Assembly (NCBI GenBank): GCA_038503065.1
Contig: JBCAMK010000010.1
Location: 682,001-746,000, forward strand
Direction of reading: 5' to 3'
DNA length: 64,000 nt
DNA from: Paragyromitra xinjiangensis
Taxonomy: Eukaryota > Ascomycota > Pezizomycetes > Pezizales > Discinaceae
Both the position numbers and the translations under genes were made by a program. The notes below the pieces were generated by a model that was not told the origin of the DNA, made no database searches, and saw nothing but the letters and a program-made list of their open reading frames with translations. Positions 13,201 through 25,290 of this stretch are shown here, one piece after another; position 1 is the first letter of the stretch; the number at the start of each line of letters is the position of its first letter.

Positions 13201-16200
13201 ACTACGCAGAAACCCCATTAGATGCAGCAGCATTGGAATGGATGCAGTTTTGGTTGTAAGGCTACTAGCAATTAGATCCCCTAGAGTCCATAACTACAGA
13301 CCGTCACTCTTGCAACCCTCAAGAGAGACTCGCCAGTTCATACAAGCAAACTCCAGCATAGAACACCAATAAACAGAAACCCCACCCCAATCAAGACCAC
13401 AACCACCGAGTGATATCCCATGAACATCTCCCCCCCACCACCACAATCCAACCCCACCAAGCCCCCAGACTGCAGATCACACAAGCATCAAGAGTAGATC
13501 TATGTGGTTGTTTGAGAATCCCAAGATATCCTCAAAACAGAAGAATACACGTGGCATTATGCCAAGGTGCGCCGATGCCGCGGCAAACCGCCTAAGCACC
13601 GAACCCAGGTAAAAAAAGGTTCATGAATTAGATAGCTAGGAGATTATCTATGAGAAGCAGGTTCTAGTAATTTTTCCTGAAATAAAACAAACTCGAGGAA
13701 ACTGGACCTGGCGGTGAAGGTATAGATGGGTAGATCTATAGTTCGAGAGAAGGTGGATCCGAGATTAAAGATAAGATCTTCGTTTACTGTGTGATCTTCG
13801 AAAAGAAAAACAAGTATAGCAAATAAGATCACCAACCGCGCAGAATGAGGAAGAATCGAATAGGTACAGATATGTGCCAACAGCTTTTTGTAAGATGTGG
13901 GGTGGTCTAAATAACTCAGTGGGTTTTTCTATTATGCATTTAATAACCAACGTTTTGGGATCGGTTGCGTAACTATCCGAGCAAGTAGAAAAAATAAATC
14001 ATCGAATGAAAGTACTCCAAGGGGATGTTCTGCTACATTCAGAAAGGGTACGTGTCAATGACTGTTGTAGATGCCAAATAAGTGGTTCAGGCAGTTTAGT
14101 GCACTCACATTGGGGCTTGCATGCAATTTCGGGCATAAACTTCTTGGACAAGACATTGGGAAGGATAAAATATTCCGAGTTACACCACTGCTGGGATCGG
14201 CGTTAGTTTTAAGTTTTTCCTTTTGTGGCACAGCACGGAAAAAAAATCTCGAGTGTTTTAAATCGAACTATGTCAATGCATGGTGGTATTTACACGACTT
14301 GAAACCAACGTGGACCGCCGGTCATAAGGAAGTGAGGAAATATTTCCAGATGTCCGCAATGCTACCGTGGATTCACCAATGGCAGGAAACAACATTACTG
14401 TGGTTTGGGGAGTACTGAATAGTAGAATAAATTGGTTCTACAGTTGAAGATAATTTACCGGTATCCACAAAGGTGTAACATCGGAGCAAACGGTGGGTGT
14501 TCCGTTAACCTCAGCTTTGCAGATATTTCACAATAATTGCCGTCCCCGCTCTTGTCCGCATTATCAGCAAATCCGCTGCTATTAAGGTCCGTGCTATCAA
14601 TAATTGATCCCCGATTTTCATTTCGGTGGCGTAAGAGCAGCACGTTTGAGCAAGTGTCTGGCTCAATATTGGCTCACACTGGAGCAACTAGCTAACGGCT
14701 CTAACGTGCTCTCTTCATTCGTTTTTTTCCTCCCCCGATATTTCCTTTTTGTTTCGCTCCCCGGTTCTGTTCCTTATTTCGGCATGCTACTCTCTAGCTA
14801 TGTGGGTTGTTCCAAACAGGACGTCGATTAACCGCTCCAGCCCATGGCTTGTTCGCCCACGTCTAAAACAGAACTTTTTTTTTTCAACATCCCACTTTGC
14901 TCTCCACGAATCCGAGAGCTTGGATCGTACGATTTCTCGTTTTCGCTTATTGCATGGTTCTCAACGGGAAGCCGCGCATTCTTCCGGGGAAAGTGCAACA
15001 ATGAGGCGCACCAATTAAAACGTCGCACCTCTGAAATAGGAGCGTCTAGCGGCTAGGGGGGGTGACAGATTGAACATTGAGACAATTCGCCTCATCCATA
15101 AGTAGATTGTCAACCGGATGCACTTTGCATTCTGAGTGATTACCCGTTCTGCGAGTGTTTTTCCTCTCTCGAGTGGTGACGTCGCGGTAGGTTGCTGCAT
15201 TGGACGATTAGCGGGGGAGTCTTGTCTCAATCTAGAGATCTCATCGTGGGTCGTCCCTGCGTAAATTAGACCATGGCCACCGCTGCGCAGAGCAATTGCT
15301 GAGAGGACGGAGGGGCTCTGAAGCTACGGTATATCCGGACATGTGCTTTTCTCGGCGTGCACTCCACGAGCAGCAGCTGGGGCTGGGCTGAGCGAGATCA
15401 AGGAAGATGGGCTTGCTCATTAGCAAGCAGACAAAGAACCGAGCCCGGATCCAGCGCACCACGCAGCGGTAAGCTTTCTGGTAGGTAACTATACGATAAC
15501 TTAATCTATGTATTCCAGACCAAGGAAGTGCAGCGCAGATAGCTCAGCGTCGCGCACGCAGTGTCGCAGTGCACTACCGACTATCGTGAAGTCACAGCGA
15601 CATGGTGAGACCGGGGGGGGGAAGAAGGAAAAACATGAAAAAGAAACACGACAAATGAAAGGAGACCAAAGGAGGCGCCTGCATCCAGATCCCATGGGCC
15701 TCGCGAAAGGTCACGCGCGGAGAGAATAGTCCGAGGGAGATCTCGTTTTTTTTTCCTGCTGGCGATACCGTAGTTATTCTCTTTGTATCGTTAATTGTCA
15801 ATTCCATCCACGATAGTTGCCTCACTTTCCCTGCTGCGAAGAGAGCAGAGCTGGGCCGGTTGCTACTACTGCAACGGCCAGTGCAAAGCTGCAATCTGCA
15901 ATGCCGCAATAGAGTAAGCTACAGGACAGGACAGGACAGACAGACAGAAGACAGACAGACATCCTGACATCCTGACCGTCTTGACCGAGCTGCTGTATGC
16001 TGTTTTTTCTTTTCGCTGCAGGCGGAGGTCAATAAAAGGAAGGATATATCATATTCGACCCAGGGTGTTCGCCCCCAAGACTGTACTGTCCCCAGAACGC
16101 AGTACCCTTCCCAACAATACTTCCACACACTTCCTGGCACGGACGCACACGAGACAGACCCGCCAGCTCGTCACTTTTTCCCCTTTCTCTCTGGTTCCCA

Positions 16201-16338
16201 AGAGTCGGCGCCCCAGAACGTCTGGCTACCACGATACCTGAGACAGCCCGAGCTCCTTTCAGACAATAAATACCATAAATAAAATAATTCTCATAAACAC
16301 CCCCTCCACAACACCTAATTACACACACAAAGGTCACG
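10257..16338. other. 6 kb intergenic region, including the long upstream region of the Ser/Pro-rich orphan
   Basis: No recognised gene. It starts with the 3' UTR of the Mbp1-like gene and a 12-G run near 10521-10532. The 10.6-13.9 kb part is AT-rich with a (TA)n-like microsatellite near 12990-13012. An open frame at 14071-14418 (115 codons) has no family resemblance. From about 14.6 kb the sequence is richer in GC, and 15922-15965 holds (GGACA)n/(GACA)n short tandem repeats. The last 300 bp before 16339 are pyrimidine-rich, as in fungal promoters and 5' UTRs. Confidence 0.5.
15922..15965. repeat. (GGACA)n / (GACA)n microsatellite
   Basis: A run of AGGACAGGACAGGACAG followed by GACAGACAGA and a second GACAGACAGA copy, then CATCCTGACATCCTGAC. 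It is a simple tandem repeat in the upstream region of the 16339 gene. Confidence 0.8.
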
Positions 16339-17160
16339 ATGGTTGCTACGTCTCCAAGCTGCCGTAGACCCGCTTCTACTGCTCCTACTCCTGCCAATAA
16401 TATCCCTTCTCCAATTCCATCGTCGTCCTCAAATACTCTCTCACCTCCCTCCACTTCTGCTATTGCTCCTGCCTCCTCACACTCATACTTCCCTCCCTCA
16501 AGTAATAGACGAAGCACTCAGAGTTCCCAACCAGTCTCACGTTCTTCCTCCACGACCTCAATCTCATCGCTCAACGCATCACAGCGCTCTAGTCCACAAT
16601 CGCACCGAACAAAGTCTTCAGGCGCGAACAACCCATCCCAGAAGCCAACCCAATTTATTATGCTCCACGAGCGACCACGCTCACCCTCAACACTAACCTC
16701 AACCCTCGCCCCTCCATCCCTAATCCCAATGACCGCCGCCGGAATCTCCGTGAAATCCACCTCCGCCAAAGGACGTAAATCCCCCGCCGGCATGAAGCTA
16801 TCAATGCTCCCCGCAATGTCACCAATCATACCATCAAACCCTTCCAACACCACACCCACCTACACATTCTCAAACCACCACCAAGCATACGCACACTCTC
16901 TATCAGCGCAGCAACAGCTGCAGCTCCACCAGAAGGAAATCATCCATCAGGCTACTCGCGCCACCGGCATCCCACAACACCTACTGAGCACGGGGCCTAT
17001 GTCGCCACGTCTGATACCTCTGGGAAGCCCGGGACCCGTGACGCCCTTGACTTTGGAAGACAGTCCGGATGGGTTCTTTGCGTCGAGTCATGGGTTTGGA
17101 CATCAGCAATTGAGTCAGCAGTTGTCGATAGTTGCGTCAGGACAGAGAGGTGGGCTATGA
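16339..17160 (+). CDS. Ser/Pro/Thr-rich protein, probably disordered, 273 aa, family unknown
   Basis: A single open exon from ATG 16339 to TGA 17158-17160. The first ~110 residues are almost entirely Ser, Pro, Thr and Asn. A central block contains HERPRSPSTL and a basic patch near KGRKSPAGMK. The C-terminal third has a Gln-rich stretch (LSAQQQLQLHQKEIIHQA) and then the compact block MSPRLIPLGSPGPVTPLTL, whose SP/TP sites could be kinase targets. That block looks like a conserved motif in an otherwise disordered protein, so this may be a regulatory or transcription-associated protein, but I cannot name a family. The - strand also has open frames here, a by-product of biased composition; the + strand is preferred for its ATG context and the pyrimidine-rich leader. 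Confidence 0.6.
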   Translation: MVATSPSCRRPASTAPTPANNIPSPIPSSSSNTLSPPSTSAIAPASSHSYFPPSSNRRSTQSSQPVSRSSSTTSISSLNASQRSSPQSHRTKSSGANNPSQKPTQFIMLHERPRSPSTLTSTLAPPSLIPMTAAGISVKSTSAKGRKSPAGMKLSMLPAMSPIIPSNPSNTTPTYTFSNHHQAYAHSLSAQQQLQLHQKEIIHQATRATGIPQHLLSTGPMSPRLIPLGSPGPVTPLTLEDSPDGFFASSHGFGHQQLSQQLSIVASGQRGGL

Positions 17161-20100
17161 TCGTTATGAGGAGCTTTTGGGTTGTGCTATTACTATCTGA
17201 AGAGATGTGACGAGTTTTCTTCTACTTCTTTCTTTGGATTCTGTTTTGCATGCATGCTTGATTGTTTTATTATTATACGGAGTTCTATGTGTTTTGGTGG
17301 GTTGGGGGGTGGGTTATCATGGCTTTTTATTCTTTCGTTTTTTTACATTGCGCGGATCTTGGAGAGAACGGACGGGGCATGGCGTGAAAAACCCCTAAAA
17401 AAAAGAGTTGTTTTTGGTTTTTTACGAATTTTCTTGTTTTGTTTTACGAGTAAGAGATGAAAGAAAGCATCAGGTGCTTGCTACCTAATACTGGTGGATT
17501 GTTACGATATAACTATGGGAAAAAAAATACTATTTTCAAAAAAAAAAAACAACCGGGTATTCAATCCGTCGAGTGAGTTGTATTACTACATACGTCTGGT
17601 CTTCCGCGTGCAAGGCGTATCTAATATATGGATGAGGTTATTACCCTCGGTAACTATTGTCAGATTGGTGGGGATCTATGTACCCTTGGGTACATGAAGC
17701 AAGGGACCTTGACGCGCGGGGGAGGGAGGGAAACGTGCAGTGCATTAACTAACGCACGGGGAGGGGATAGGAAGAGGAAGAGGAAGAGGGAATGGTGCTA
17801 GGGTCAATGGATGACGGTTCGCGGCTGTTTGGAGATGACCTACGTGCATGGTATAGTGGTCAATCCTGGGTGATTTTCGTTCACTAGAGGGTCTATTTCG
17901 AGCGATGTGCGCGTAGGTTTTGGGGCTAGGTGTAGAGTGGTGTAGAGATGGTTGCATGTTTTTATTTGTTACTTTTTTTTTCTCTCGGATGGTGTGGTCC
18001 GGATCGCTTCATGAGATTATTTTTTTTGGTTATGCGAATGTTATGGATATCACGGCGGTGACATCGGGTAGTATCGTAATAGGATTGATGGGATGAGGAT
18101 GTTCACATATTCACACCACTCTCTGCTCAGACGAGGCTGAGGCGGTATGTACATAAGCCGCCATGGGCCGCAAATACAATAAGGCCCATACATACAGTAG
18201 GGCACACATAAGCCCGCGCTCCAGGCGCGAACAGCGGCCGGGGCGGGCATGCCGAGTGAACGGGGATTGGTTGGGATCAGAGGGTCACACTGGTAATGAT
18301 ATACAGGTCAGGAATAATTTATTTTTTTGTTTTCTGTTTTCTTCTTCTGGGTTCGCTCATTTGTAATTCTCGACGACAATTGCCAACGTTGTGAAAATGC
18401 TAGTTCTCTCCGCTAGCGGGTCGAGTATTTGTGCGGGGTTGGACTGTTACTGCTACCTTGTCAATGGTCGGTTCGTCATTCAACTTTCAAATGTTTTAAT
18501 GACGGCGTTCGGACTGGGGCCTCCAGTTCTGTCCACCCTCCCCCGGCTGCTCCAACCTCAAGAAACGAACTGAACACTTAGACAGGTGAAACGAACGTAA
18601 ATAACGTACGAGAAAGACGTAGGGAGTTACAGATCAAGTTTCCAGATCTGTCGTAGGGTCAGTGCGGAAGAAAAAAAAGTTAATCGACGTCAGAGACCTG
18701 GGATATCGTTCCTACCCGCCGATCTATTATTTCCAGGGTTCCCGTTCCGCGTAACGTGTCCCGAAGATCTTCTAGAGTGTTTTTGCCGTTCTCCGCTACG
18801 GCGTTAGTGGAGGAGCTCATTAGGGGGGAGTCGGTGAGATTGCTTTTGTCTCGAGGACGCTGGAGTTTGAGGCGAGCCGTGGTTGAAGAGTTTGACGGTT
18901 CGATATGTGCTCGAGTGGTTCGAGAAAGTGGTGAGCGTGGGTACGTACCCAGTGAGTAGAGGAGGGTGACAAATGAGAAGATCTTCCGGGGGGGAGGTTT
19001 CTTGTGGGAAGGTGCCGGGAACTCGGTTACCGTTTTCACAAAGTAATGATATCATAACTACATTTTGTTGTCTGCGCAGTCGCCGCGGGTCTTTTTTCTT
19101 CTTTTTTTTCTTCTTCTTTGTCCTTTTTTTCTTTCTTTCTGCGTGTGGGTGGTTCTGGACTGGAGGGTTGCGAATTGCGGGGTACATGAATGGGTGGAAC
19201 GTCATTTTTTCTTTTTTCTTCCCTTTTTCTTTTGTGTATGTTTTTTTTTCTCTGTTCGTTTTTCATATCTGTCTGTTTTGGGGAAACGCGTTTATCGTCT
19301 CGTTCATTCATGCATGATGGGGTCTGTCTGTTGTTTCGACTTTCCTCATTTTCTCTCTCCGGCTATCTAATTTATTTTCCTGTCTATTTCCCTCTCCCTT
19401 CCGTCATGAATGCGACGGGAGAGTCAACGCAGGGAATGGAGTATGTAGATAATCCTTGGAACACAGATTAAGAAACGAATGGGAGATAGTAGATGATGAT
19501 TGCATTCCATGCACAGCATCTTCGCCTAAGAAGCCCAGCTCCTGTTGGCCAACGGTAGCTGCGCACGCGCACGACGCTGCTCTGCGTTGTGGTTGGCTGG
19601 CCGGCATTTAGGAGTGGTGATTGGCGAATTGTACCGGCGGCGTGGGGAGTTTTTTTCTTATCGACGTCAACGAGAGGCTGCTCTACTACCGGCAACGGGT
19701 ACTACCGGTACCCATTACCCATTACCCTTTACCGTCTGGAGAGATTGATTGATTGCGGTGAAGGGGCATTGGCATCGCCGTTTTGCCGAAACGTCAGCTA
19801 GCATTATCGCACATTCTCCCTGGCATATCTACGTAACTGACCGGGGCGATCAAGCGATGCGGTTTCAAGCTTGGTTTGTTGGGAAGGAATGACTCGTGTG
19901 AAAGAGCCTCAGGAACCGCCGTCCCCGATGGTCCTCTCAAATTCAAGATTAGACGCCCGGTCTTGTGATGTCGCCACGGACAGGAGTTTGGGAATTCAGC
20001 AATCCCCACAATTCTCTGAATACCTACGTCCGCTTACAGTGTGCTGCTGCCGAAACTGCCACGGTCTCGGCTCGCTTCTGCATGTCGGTTGTGGCTATCC

Positions 20101-20491
20101 CACTAACGACTTCCTCTTCGCGCGGAGGTTGGATGTTGGGGATCTCAGATACCTTGTCTGGTACGCACGATTCCCGCGCAATCTGCGATTCCAGTTCCAC
20201 TGGGGATTTGGGTTTCTGGTAGCGAAGAAAAAAAAGGGTCATGCTTCATATGACGTCTCTCTCTCAAAAAAAGCAATTGAATCGATTCCGAGGAATTCTC
20301 CGAGCTGAACTTGACAGGCTGGGGTTGCCCTGCATAACCCGTCTTTTGTTTCATCCTCAACGATAAATAAACGGAGAGGGTTAGGGTTCATCTACGACCG
20401 GGTAACTGCGCTTCCTAACGACAGTTGTGGCTGATGAGACATTTCAATATCAACAACAACATCACAGCGCCTCCCCCCCTCAACAAGCTCA
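17161..20491. other. Intergenic region between the Ser/Pro-rich orphan and Taf7
   Basis: About 3.3 kb with no certain gene. It contains a GGAAGA-type repeat near 17768-17789, long pyrimidine tracts (19090-19140 and 19205-19265) that create spurious Lys-rich or Phe-rich frames, and a possible short - strand ORF at 18680-18820. The + strand also has a 38-codon ORF at 20250-20366 just upstream of Taf7, which could lie in its leader. Frames of 60-145 codons on both strands at 19.8-20.3 kb resemble no known family. Confidence 0.45.
18680..18820 (-). CDS. Possible short protein or last exon, 46 aa, unknown
   Basis: An ORF from ATG 18820 to TAA. Its composition looks like a real protein tail (LEDLRDTLRGTGTLEIIDRR) and the frame stays open upstream to 19039, with possible donor sequences (GTACGT) at about 18938-18943 on that strand. 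It could be the last exon of a small spliced gene whose 5' part lies in the low-complexity stretch upstream. No family recognised; it may be spurious. Confidence 0.22.
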   Translation of the reverse strand: MSSSTNAVAENGKNTLEDLRDTLRGTGTLEIIDRRVGTISQVSDVD

Positions 20492-21778
20492 ATGGTCAAG
20501 CTCAAGCTCAACACCTCGGCCTCTACTCTCGCCGCGGCAGCAGCCGCAGAGAAAAAAACATCTAACCCAAAAACCACCACCCCGAAGATCAAACTCAAGA
20601 CCAAACCAACACTGAAGCTGAAATCCTCCTCCTTTTCACAACCATCCGGATCAGCACCTGCTCCATCGCCAGCTGTACAAACACCTCTACGCACACCTAT
20701 ACTCAAACTCAAAACACCCAAACAGCCCGTCGCGCGGAAACGCCGCCATGAGCCAGGCAACGGGTACGACTCGGAGGCGTCAGACCGCGAAGACGACCCC
20801 GCTATCGAAGAGCAATTCATCCTCCGTATGCCCCCAGGCGACGACTGCGACTACCTCCGTGAGGTGATTGAGAAGAAGGAGCTGAACCCCACGAGCGATG
20901 TGTGGTTCAAGTTCAAGGACTCTCGACGTGCTGTCGTGTGTGTACGGGGGAATCTATACTCTGCGTTACTGGTGGATCTACCTAGCATCATAGAATCGAA
21001 TAAGACGCTTGATAAAAAGGCGATTTTTAAAACTGCCGATATATGTCAGATGCTTCTTGTCAGCGAGAGGATAAAACACGAGGATGAGAGCTTCAACCTC
21101 TTGACTCGTCCCCAGGATATCACGTATCCGCATGGGTTGACGCCACCTATGCATTTTGTGCGTAAGCGTCGTTTTCGGAAACGGATCTCGAACCGCACCA
21201 TCGAGGCTGTTGAGGCGGAGGTGGACCGTCTACTCAGGGACGACGAGCGCGCGGAGAAATCCTCGTTCTCGCTTGTTGATGCGGCTGAGCTTGCGCGTGC
21301 GGAAGAGGGGGAGGGGGATGGGTATGATTTGTTGGGGGGACAAGATTATGATGATGAGCAGGATGCGGAGGGTGAGGTGGAGTATGATTATGCGCCGGGT
21401 GAGGAGATGGATGATGATACGTTGGCGAATGATCTTGAGTCTGCGTTGATGGATGATATGGGGGATGTTGATGAGCCGCCGGTTCTCGGCACTGTGGGGA
21501 TCACTGGAGCGAGTGGTACACCTGGTGATGACGAATCGGATGATGAGGAGGAGGATGACGAGGAGGATGCGGAGTTGGATGAGGATGCTACTGAGGCTGC
21601 TCAGGAACGGGAGAAGCTGAATGAGGAGATTCAGGATCTGGATGAGGCTATTAAGGCGAAGGTTAAGGAATACGAAACTATCTCTAATGTTATGCTCAAA
21701 GCGAGGATTCGGAAGGTTATCGATAGCTTGAAGGCTGAGTTGGAGCTGAAGAAGGGGCAGAATGGTAGGGGACAATAG
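20492..21778 (+). CDS. taf7: TFIID subunit 7 (TAFII55 family), 428 aa
   Basis: Taf7 is a subunit of the general transcription factor TFIID and works with Taf1 at promoters in the nucleus. A single intronless exon. The N-terminus (1-75) is Lys/Leu/Pro-rich with repeated KLK patches. The TAFII55 N-terminal domain spans about residues 104-230: it begins with EEQFILRMPPGDDCDYLRE, includes RRAVVCVRGNLYSALLVDLP and TLDKKAIFKTADICQML, and ends with PPMHFVRKRRFRKR, the most conserved block in the family. A long acidic Asp/Glu-rich region (about 265-370) follows, then a predicted coiled coil (about 370-425). Length and domain order match fungal Taf7. The next gene is about 9.5 kb away. Confidence 0.95.
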   Translation: MVKLKLNTSASTLAAAAAAEKKTSNPKTTTPKIKLKTKPTLKLKSSSFSQPSGSAPAPSPAVQTPLRTPILKLKTPKQPVARKRRHEPGNGYDSEASDREDDPAIEEQFILRMPPGDDCDYLREVIEKKELNPTSDVWFKFKDSRRAVVCVRGNLYSALLVDLPSIIESNKTLDKKAIFKTADICQMLLVSERIKHEDESFNLLTRPQDITYPHGLTPPMHFVRKRRFRKRISNRTIEAVEAEVDRLLRDDERAEKSSFSLVDAAELARAEEGEGDGYDLLGGQDYDDEQDAEGEVEYDYAPGEEMDDDTLANDLESALMDDMGDVDEPPVLGTVGITGASGTPGDDESDDEEEDDEEDAELDEDATEAAQEREKLNEEIQDLDEAIKAKVKEYETISNVMLKARIRKVIDSLKAELELKKGQNGRGQ

Positions 21779-24700
21779 GTTGGATGGAAAGTATTTTCTG
21801 GTTCCTTTAATTCATGTTAAAATTGTGAACTGTACTATTATAGATTTCATTGGGGTTGGCGTTACAAAAAATTGGGTTGGGGGGTAAATGATTACGGTTG
21901 TTTTTTTCTTTCTTGTTTGAAGATCCATCTCGTACGCGTGGGAACGAAAAGAAGTCACCGGCGAGCACTCGACTGCTATGACTTCAAGATATGCGTGTGT
22001 TCAATTTCCACTTCCAATCTTCCCGCCGCATCGTACCACTCGACGAATGAAGTTTGCGATCAACATCTTCCTGACAAATGTGCTTCTACTCGTTAAAATT
22101 AACGCGTCTTCTCACCGCTGCTAGTGTCGCATGTTTAATATTACCCAGAAAGCCGGATATCTCCCTCGTGACCACGCTTATCTAGGCTCGTTTAAAAGTG
22201 CCGGGCTAGTAGAGCAGCAATTGGAACTCGCATAAAACCCCAGACCGGGTCCTTAGCTCCCGACGAGCCCAGATTGCGTTTTTCTGCAGGATATATGCAT
22301 GGGCTGTAACTGAGCACATCAATTAGGCAGAAAAATCAAAAGTGGAGTAGACACCGAGATAAAAAATAGGCAGAAAAAAAAAATAGAGACTCTTAGAGCC
22401 GAATCCGAAAACAGAGTAGTACATGCGCTGCAGTAGGAGACCGATAGGCTGTAAATAAAATGCAGGGACCTGTCACGAGGCCTAGGGAACTATCCCGATG
22501 ACGTGCCGGAAGGAAGGGGAGCGTTTTAACGGCGGTTTCTGCTCGGCTTGCCGGATTGGGAAATTGGGGATTTGTGCGGGGCGGGTAGTTACGGGAGCGG
22601 GAGCGGCCCGTGTGGAGAGGCTATAGGATCCCCGCCGTTGAACGGTTTGCTGGGTGATCGATGCCGTTTGGGTGTGTGGGCTAAACGCGGGAATAGACGC
22701 GGGGTGCGGATATGGGCTTTATGCGGGTAAGGGAGCTAACTAATTTATGGGTCGGTAAGAAGTTACGGCGAGTGATCATCAGTGATAAATTCTATTGCGA
22801 GGTACTGCGGTCGAAACAAGTTGATAGCCATCACATCCATCAGCCTCAACGTCTGGTTGGCTTTTCTTAGAACAAGATCAAATTGTAACAGAAACCCAAC
22901 CAAAACGTAATATCAATAAAACCCCCACAAGAGTGTCTCAAACTCACCTATGAGAGTAAAGAACTATCTTCAAACACTGGGTATTCGTTCGCTTGCTCCC
23001 GCAGACGCCATCTTTCTATCACCGCGCATGGCTAACCACTCCTGTATTAATTGTATCACCGAATTGATCTCTGCATCGGACGGATCGACTTTCTTGAGGG
23101 CTGAAGCTCGTGAGCGTTTGTCAGGCGGCCTCACCATCGTTTAGTGTTCTTTTTTTGTTAGTTCTGTTTTTTTTTTGAGTAGGATCACATGCGCGAGGTG
23201 AATGGACATGGCGTGAGAAAGAGCTCGGCGAGGTAAGGGTAGGCGTGGGGACTTTGTAAAGACTTTCGCTTCTTTTGAGATACTCCGAGAGGATGACGGT
23301 GTGGAACGTACCCAATGGAGGTCAGAAGACTAATAGAATATATATTGCGATAGTTAAGTGACAGGCTAATGAAAATTTCTGTCTAAATCATGGTGAAGGT
23401 CAAAGCTTGAAGTTTTGTAGGCTGAGCATCGCTAGAATGATTAGACTGAATGGCCGATGGTGGGCTTCAATTCAATTCAGCATTGCAGACGCGTGAAGAT
23501 TAAGGTTGAGTTAGACGAAATCATAGGAACTATCCGTGGCTAGCTTGGGGCTGTGCAGCTACTTTCTTCGCTATCGTGGGATATAATATCAGGGAGCTAA
23601 CAGCATCAAAATACTATCGGACGGGTGGGTACTTTAATAATGATAGTTTTGCTAGCTATATATTGATATTTCCTGAGACTCATTTCGGCAAATGAGGGCT
23701 GCGCTCGTTATTTTTCCGTGGGGAAATTTTAGTATGATTCATGATTTAATAGACTGCCGTTTTCGAGCTTTCGTTTTCATATTATGGAGGACGTGCTTAA
23801 TTTATTTTTATGGGTGTTTTAGAATTGTAGGCCTAGATATTATGGGCAAATACTATGTATCTCTATCGCGGCACTATATATCTGGGCATAAGTTCTACTC
23901 GTACATTGTAAACAATAGAAATCTGGTGCGTATCCATTGAGATTTTCTTGAGTTCTCCTTAGGGTTGTTTTTCGGATTCGGTCTAACTTGAGTGAGATTT
24001 ACTACGACTGTTAAAGTCCCGAGTTTTTATCCACGATTAGCAGCATGAATGTAGACGCTTTTGATGAATACTCGTGTGTCTTTAGATTGGCTAGTGGGTG
24101 GATCTAGATGACTTTGTTTCATATAATATTTTTTATACTTGCGATTTTATAGTATGGGTATCTACCGTTTGGGCTCCTGGACAGCCAAGCTTAGGAGTTA
24201 AACGACAGTAAAACTGCGTAGATACCAACTGTTCGTGGAGGCCTTGATGAGTTCAGATGGAAAGCGCAAACTTGATTTTCGCCTTACATCTCAATGGAAA
24301 GAAAAATGGTATATGCATGTATGTTATTGCGGAAACAGGAAAGTATCATCCTTGTTGACGCGTGTAATCCAACCTGCAGGCTTATAGTAATGTGGGATTT
24401 CTCTAAGATATACAATGGCTTGAGCCACTGATCACAGCCTAGACAGCAAACAACCCCGTTTCATTGCTCTAGATAACAATGGTTTCGGGGAATAGAATGC
24501 TCTCCATGTTCTTACAGCTTTCGAGAAGCCTAAATTTGGCCTTATTTATCTCTAGGGGATGCACTTGAGTTCATATATTCAATCTCTTGATAGATATCTC
24601 AAACACGCTATGTGCAGTAGGTGAAAGCTTTAGATAGGATGCTGAGTCTTCGACTGAATGAATAATGATGTATGAAAGGGTACTATCAAGATACTCGTGT

Positions 24701-25290
24701 TTATATTGTCGGGGGATAAGAAAACCGAACGCTGTAAACCTACGATAAAACACATCAACGTATTCACGGCATTAAGACCCACAAAAACAATGAACCTCTT
24801 GATGGTATACAGGTATTAACTTTAAAAAATTAAATGCATCTCTATGCAAAATCTGCTTGAAGGTTGCTATTGTGGGTGGAATTGATGATTGTGTTGTGTC
24901 ATGGGTTTATATCGTTCGGTTATTTTTATCCCCTAACGATGCCATTTTCCTAAAGATATATTTGTTTTGTTGGCAGTGACTAAATTTTTCTATGGAGGAA
25001 GGGTTCCTTTTATAGCTTAGCAGGTAAGGTCAGTTGGAAGTTAAGCAATGTGGTCGTTCATATCTCTTATGTCCCTCAAACATAATTTCAATCCCCCCAC
25101 TTGGCTACAGGATCATAAGGATAAGAGATCTGGTTCTCACGACCCCAAGATCTCCGAACTTCGCTGTTAGGTATGAGTGTCCTCGCAGAAGTTCATGAAC
25201 TGTCCTGTGAACTTCAAGATTCGGGGTTGCTTCTGGATTATACTACTAGGGCTAGAATGCCTTGATGAGAAGCTGTATCGGTTTGGGTTC

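Noticed and set aside
14071..14418. 115-codon + strand ORF
   Set aside because: Open and ATG-started, but with no family resemblance, splice support or conserved motif; a chance frame in 6 kb is expected.
16029..16859. - strand frames of 113-162 codons opposite the Ser/Pro-rich gene
   Set aside because: They mirror the biased + strand composition; the + strand has the single continuous ATG-to-stop frame and a pyrimidine-rich leader.
19036..19317. Lys/Glu-rich - strand and Phe-rich + strand frames
   Set aside because: Both come from a long pyrimidine tract (CTT/TTC/TTTT runs); low complexity rather than coding.
21230..21775. - strand frame of 181 codons opposite Taf7
   Set aside because: Shadow of the acidic Taf7 C-terminus (GAT/GAG repeats read in reverse as Ile/Leu).
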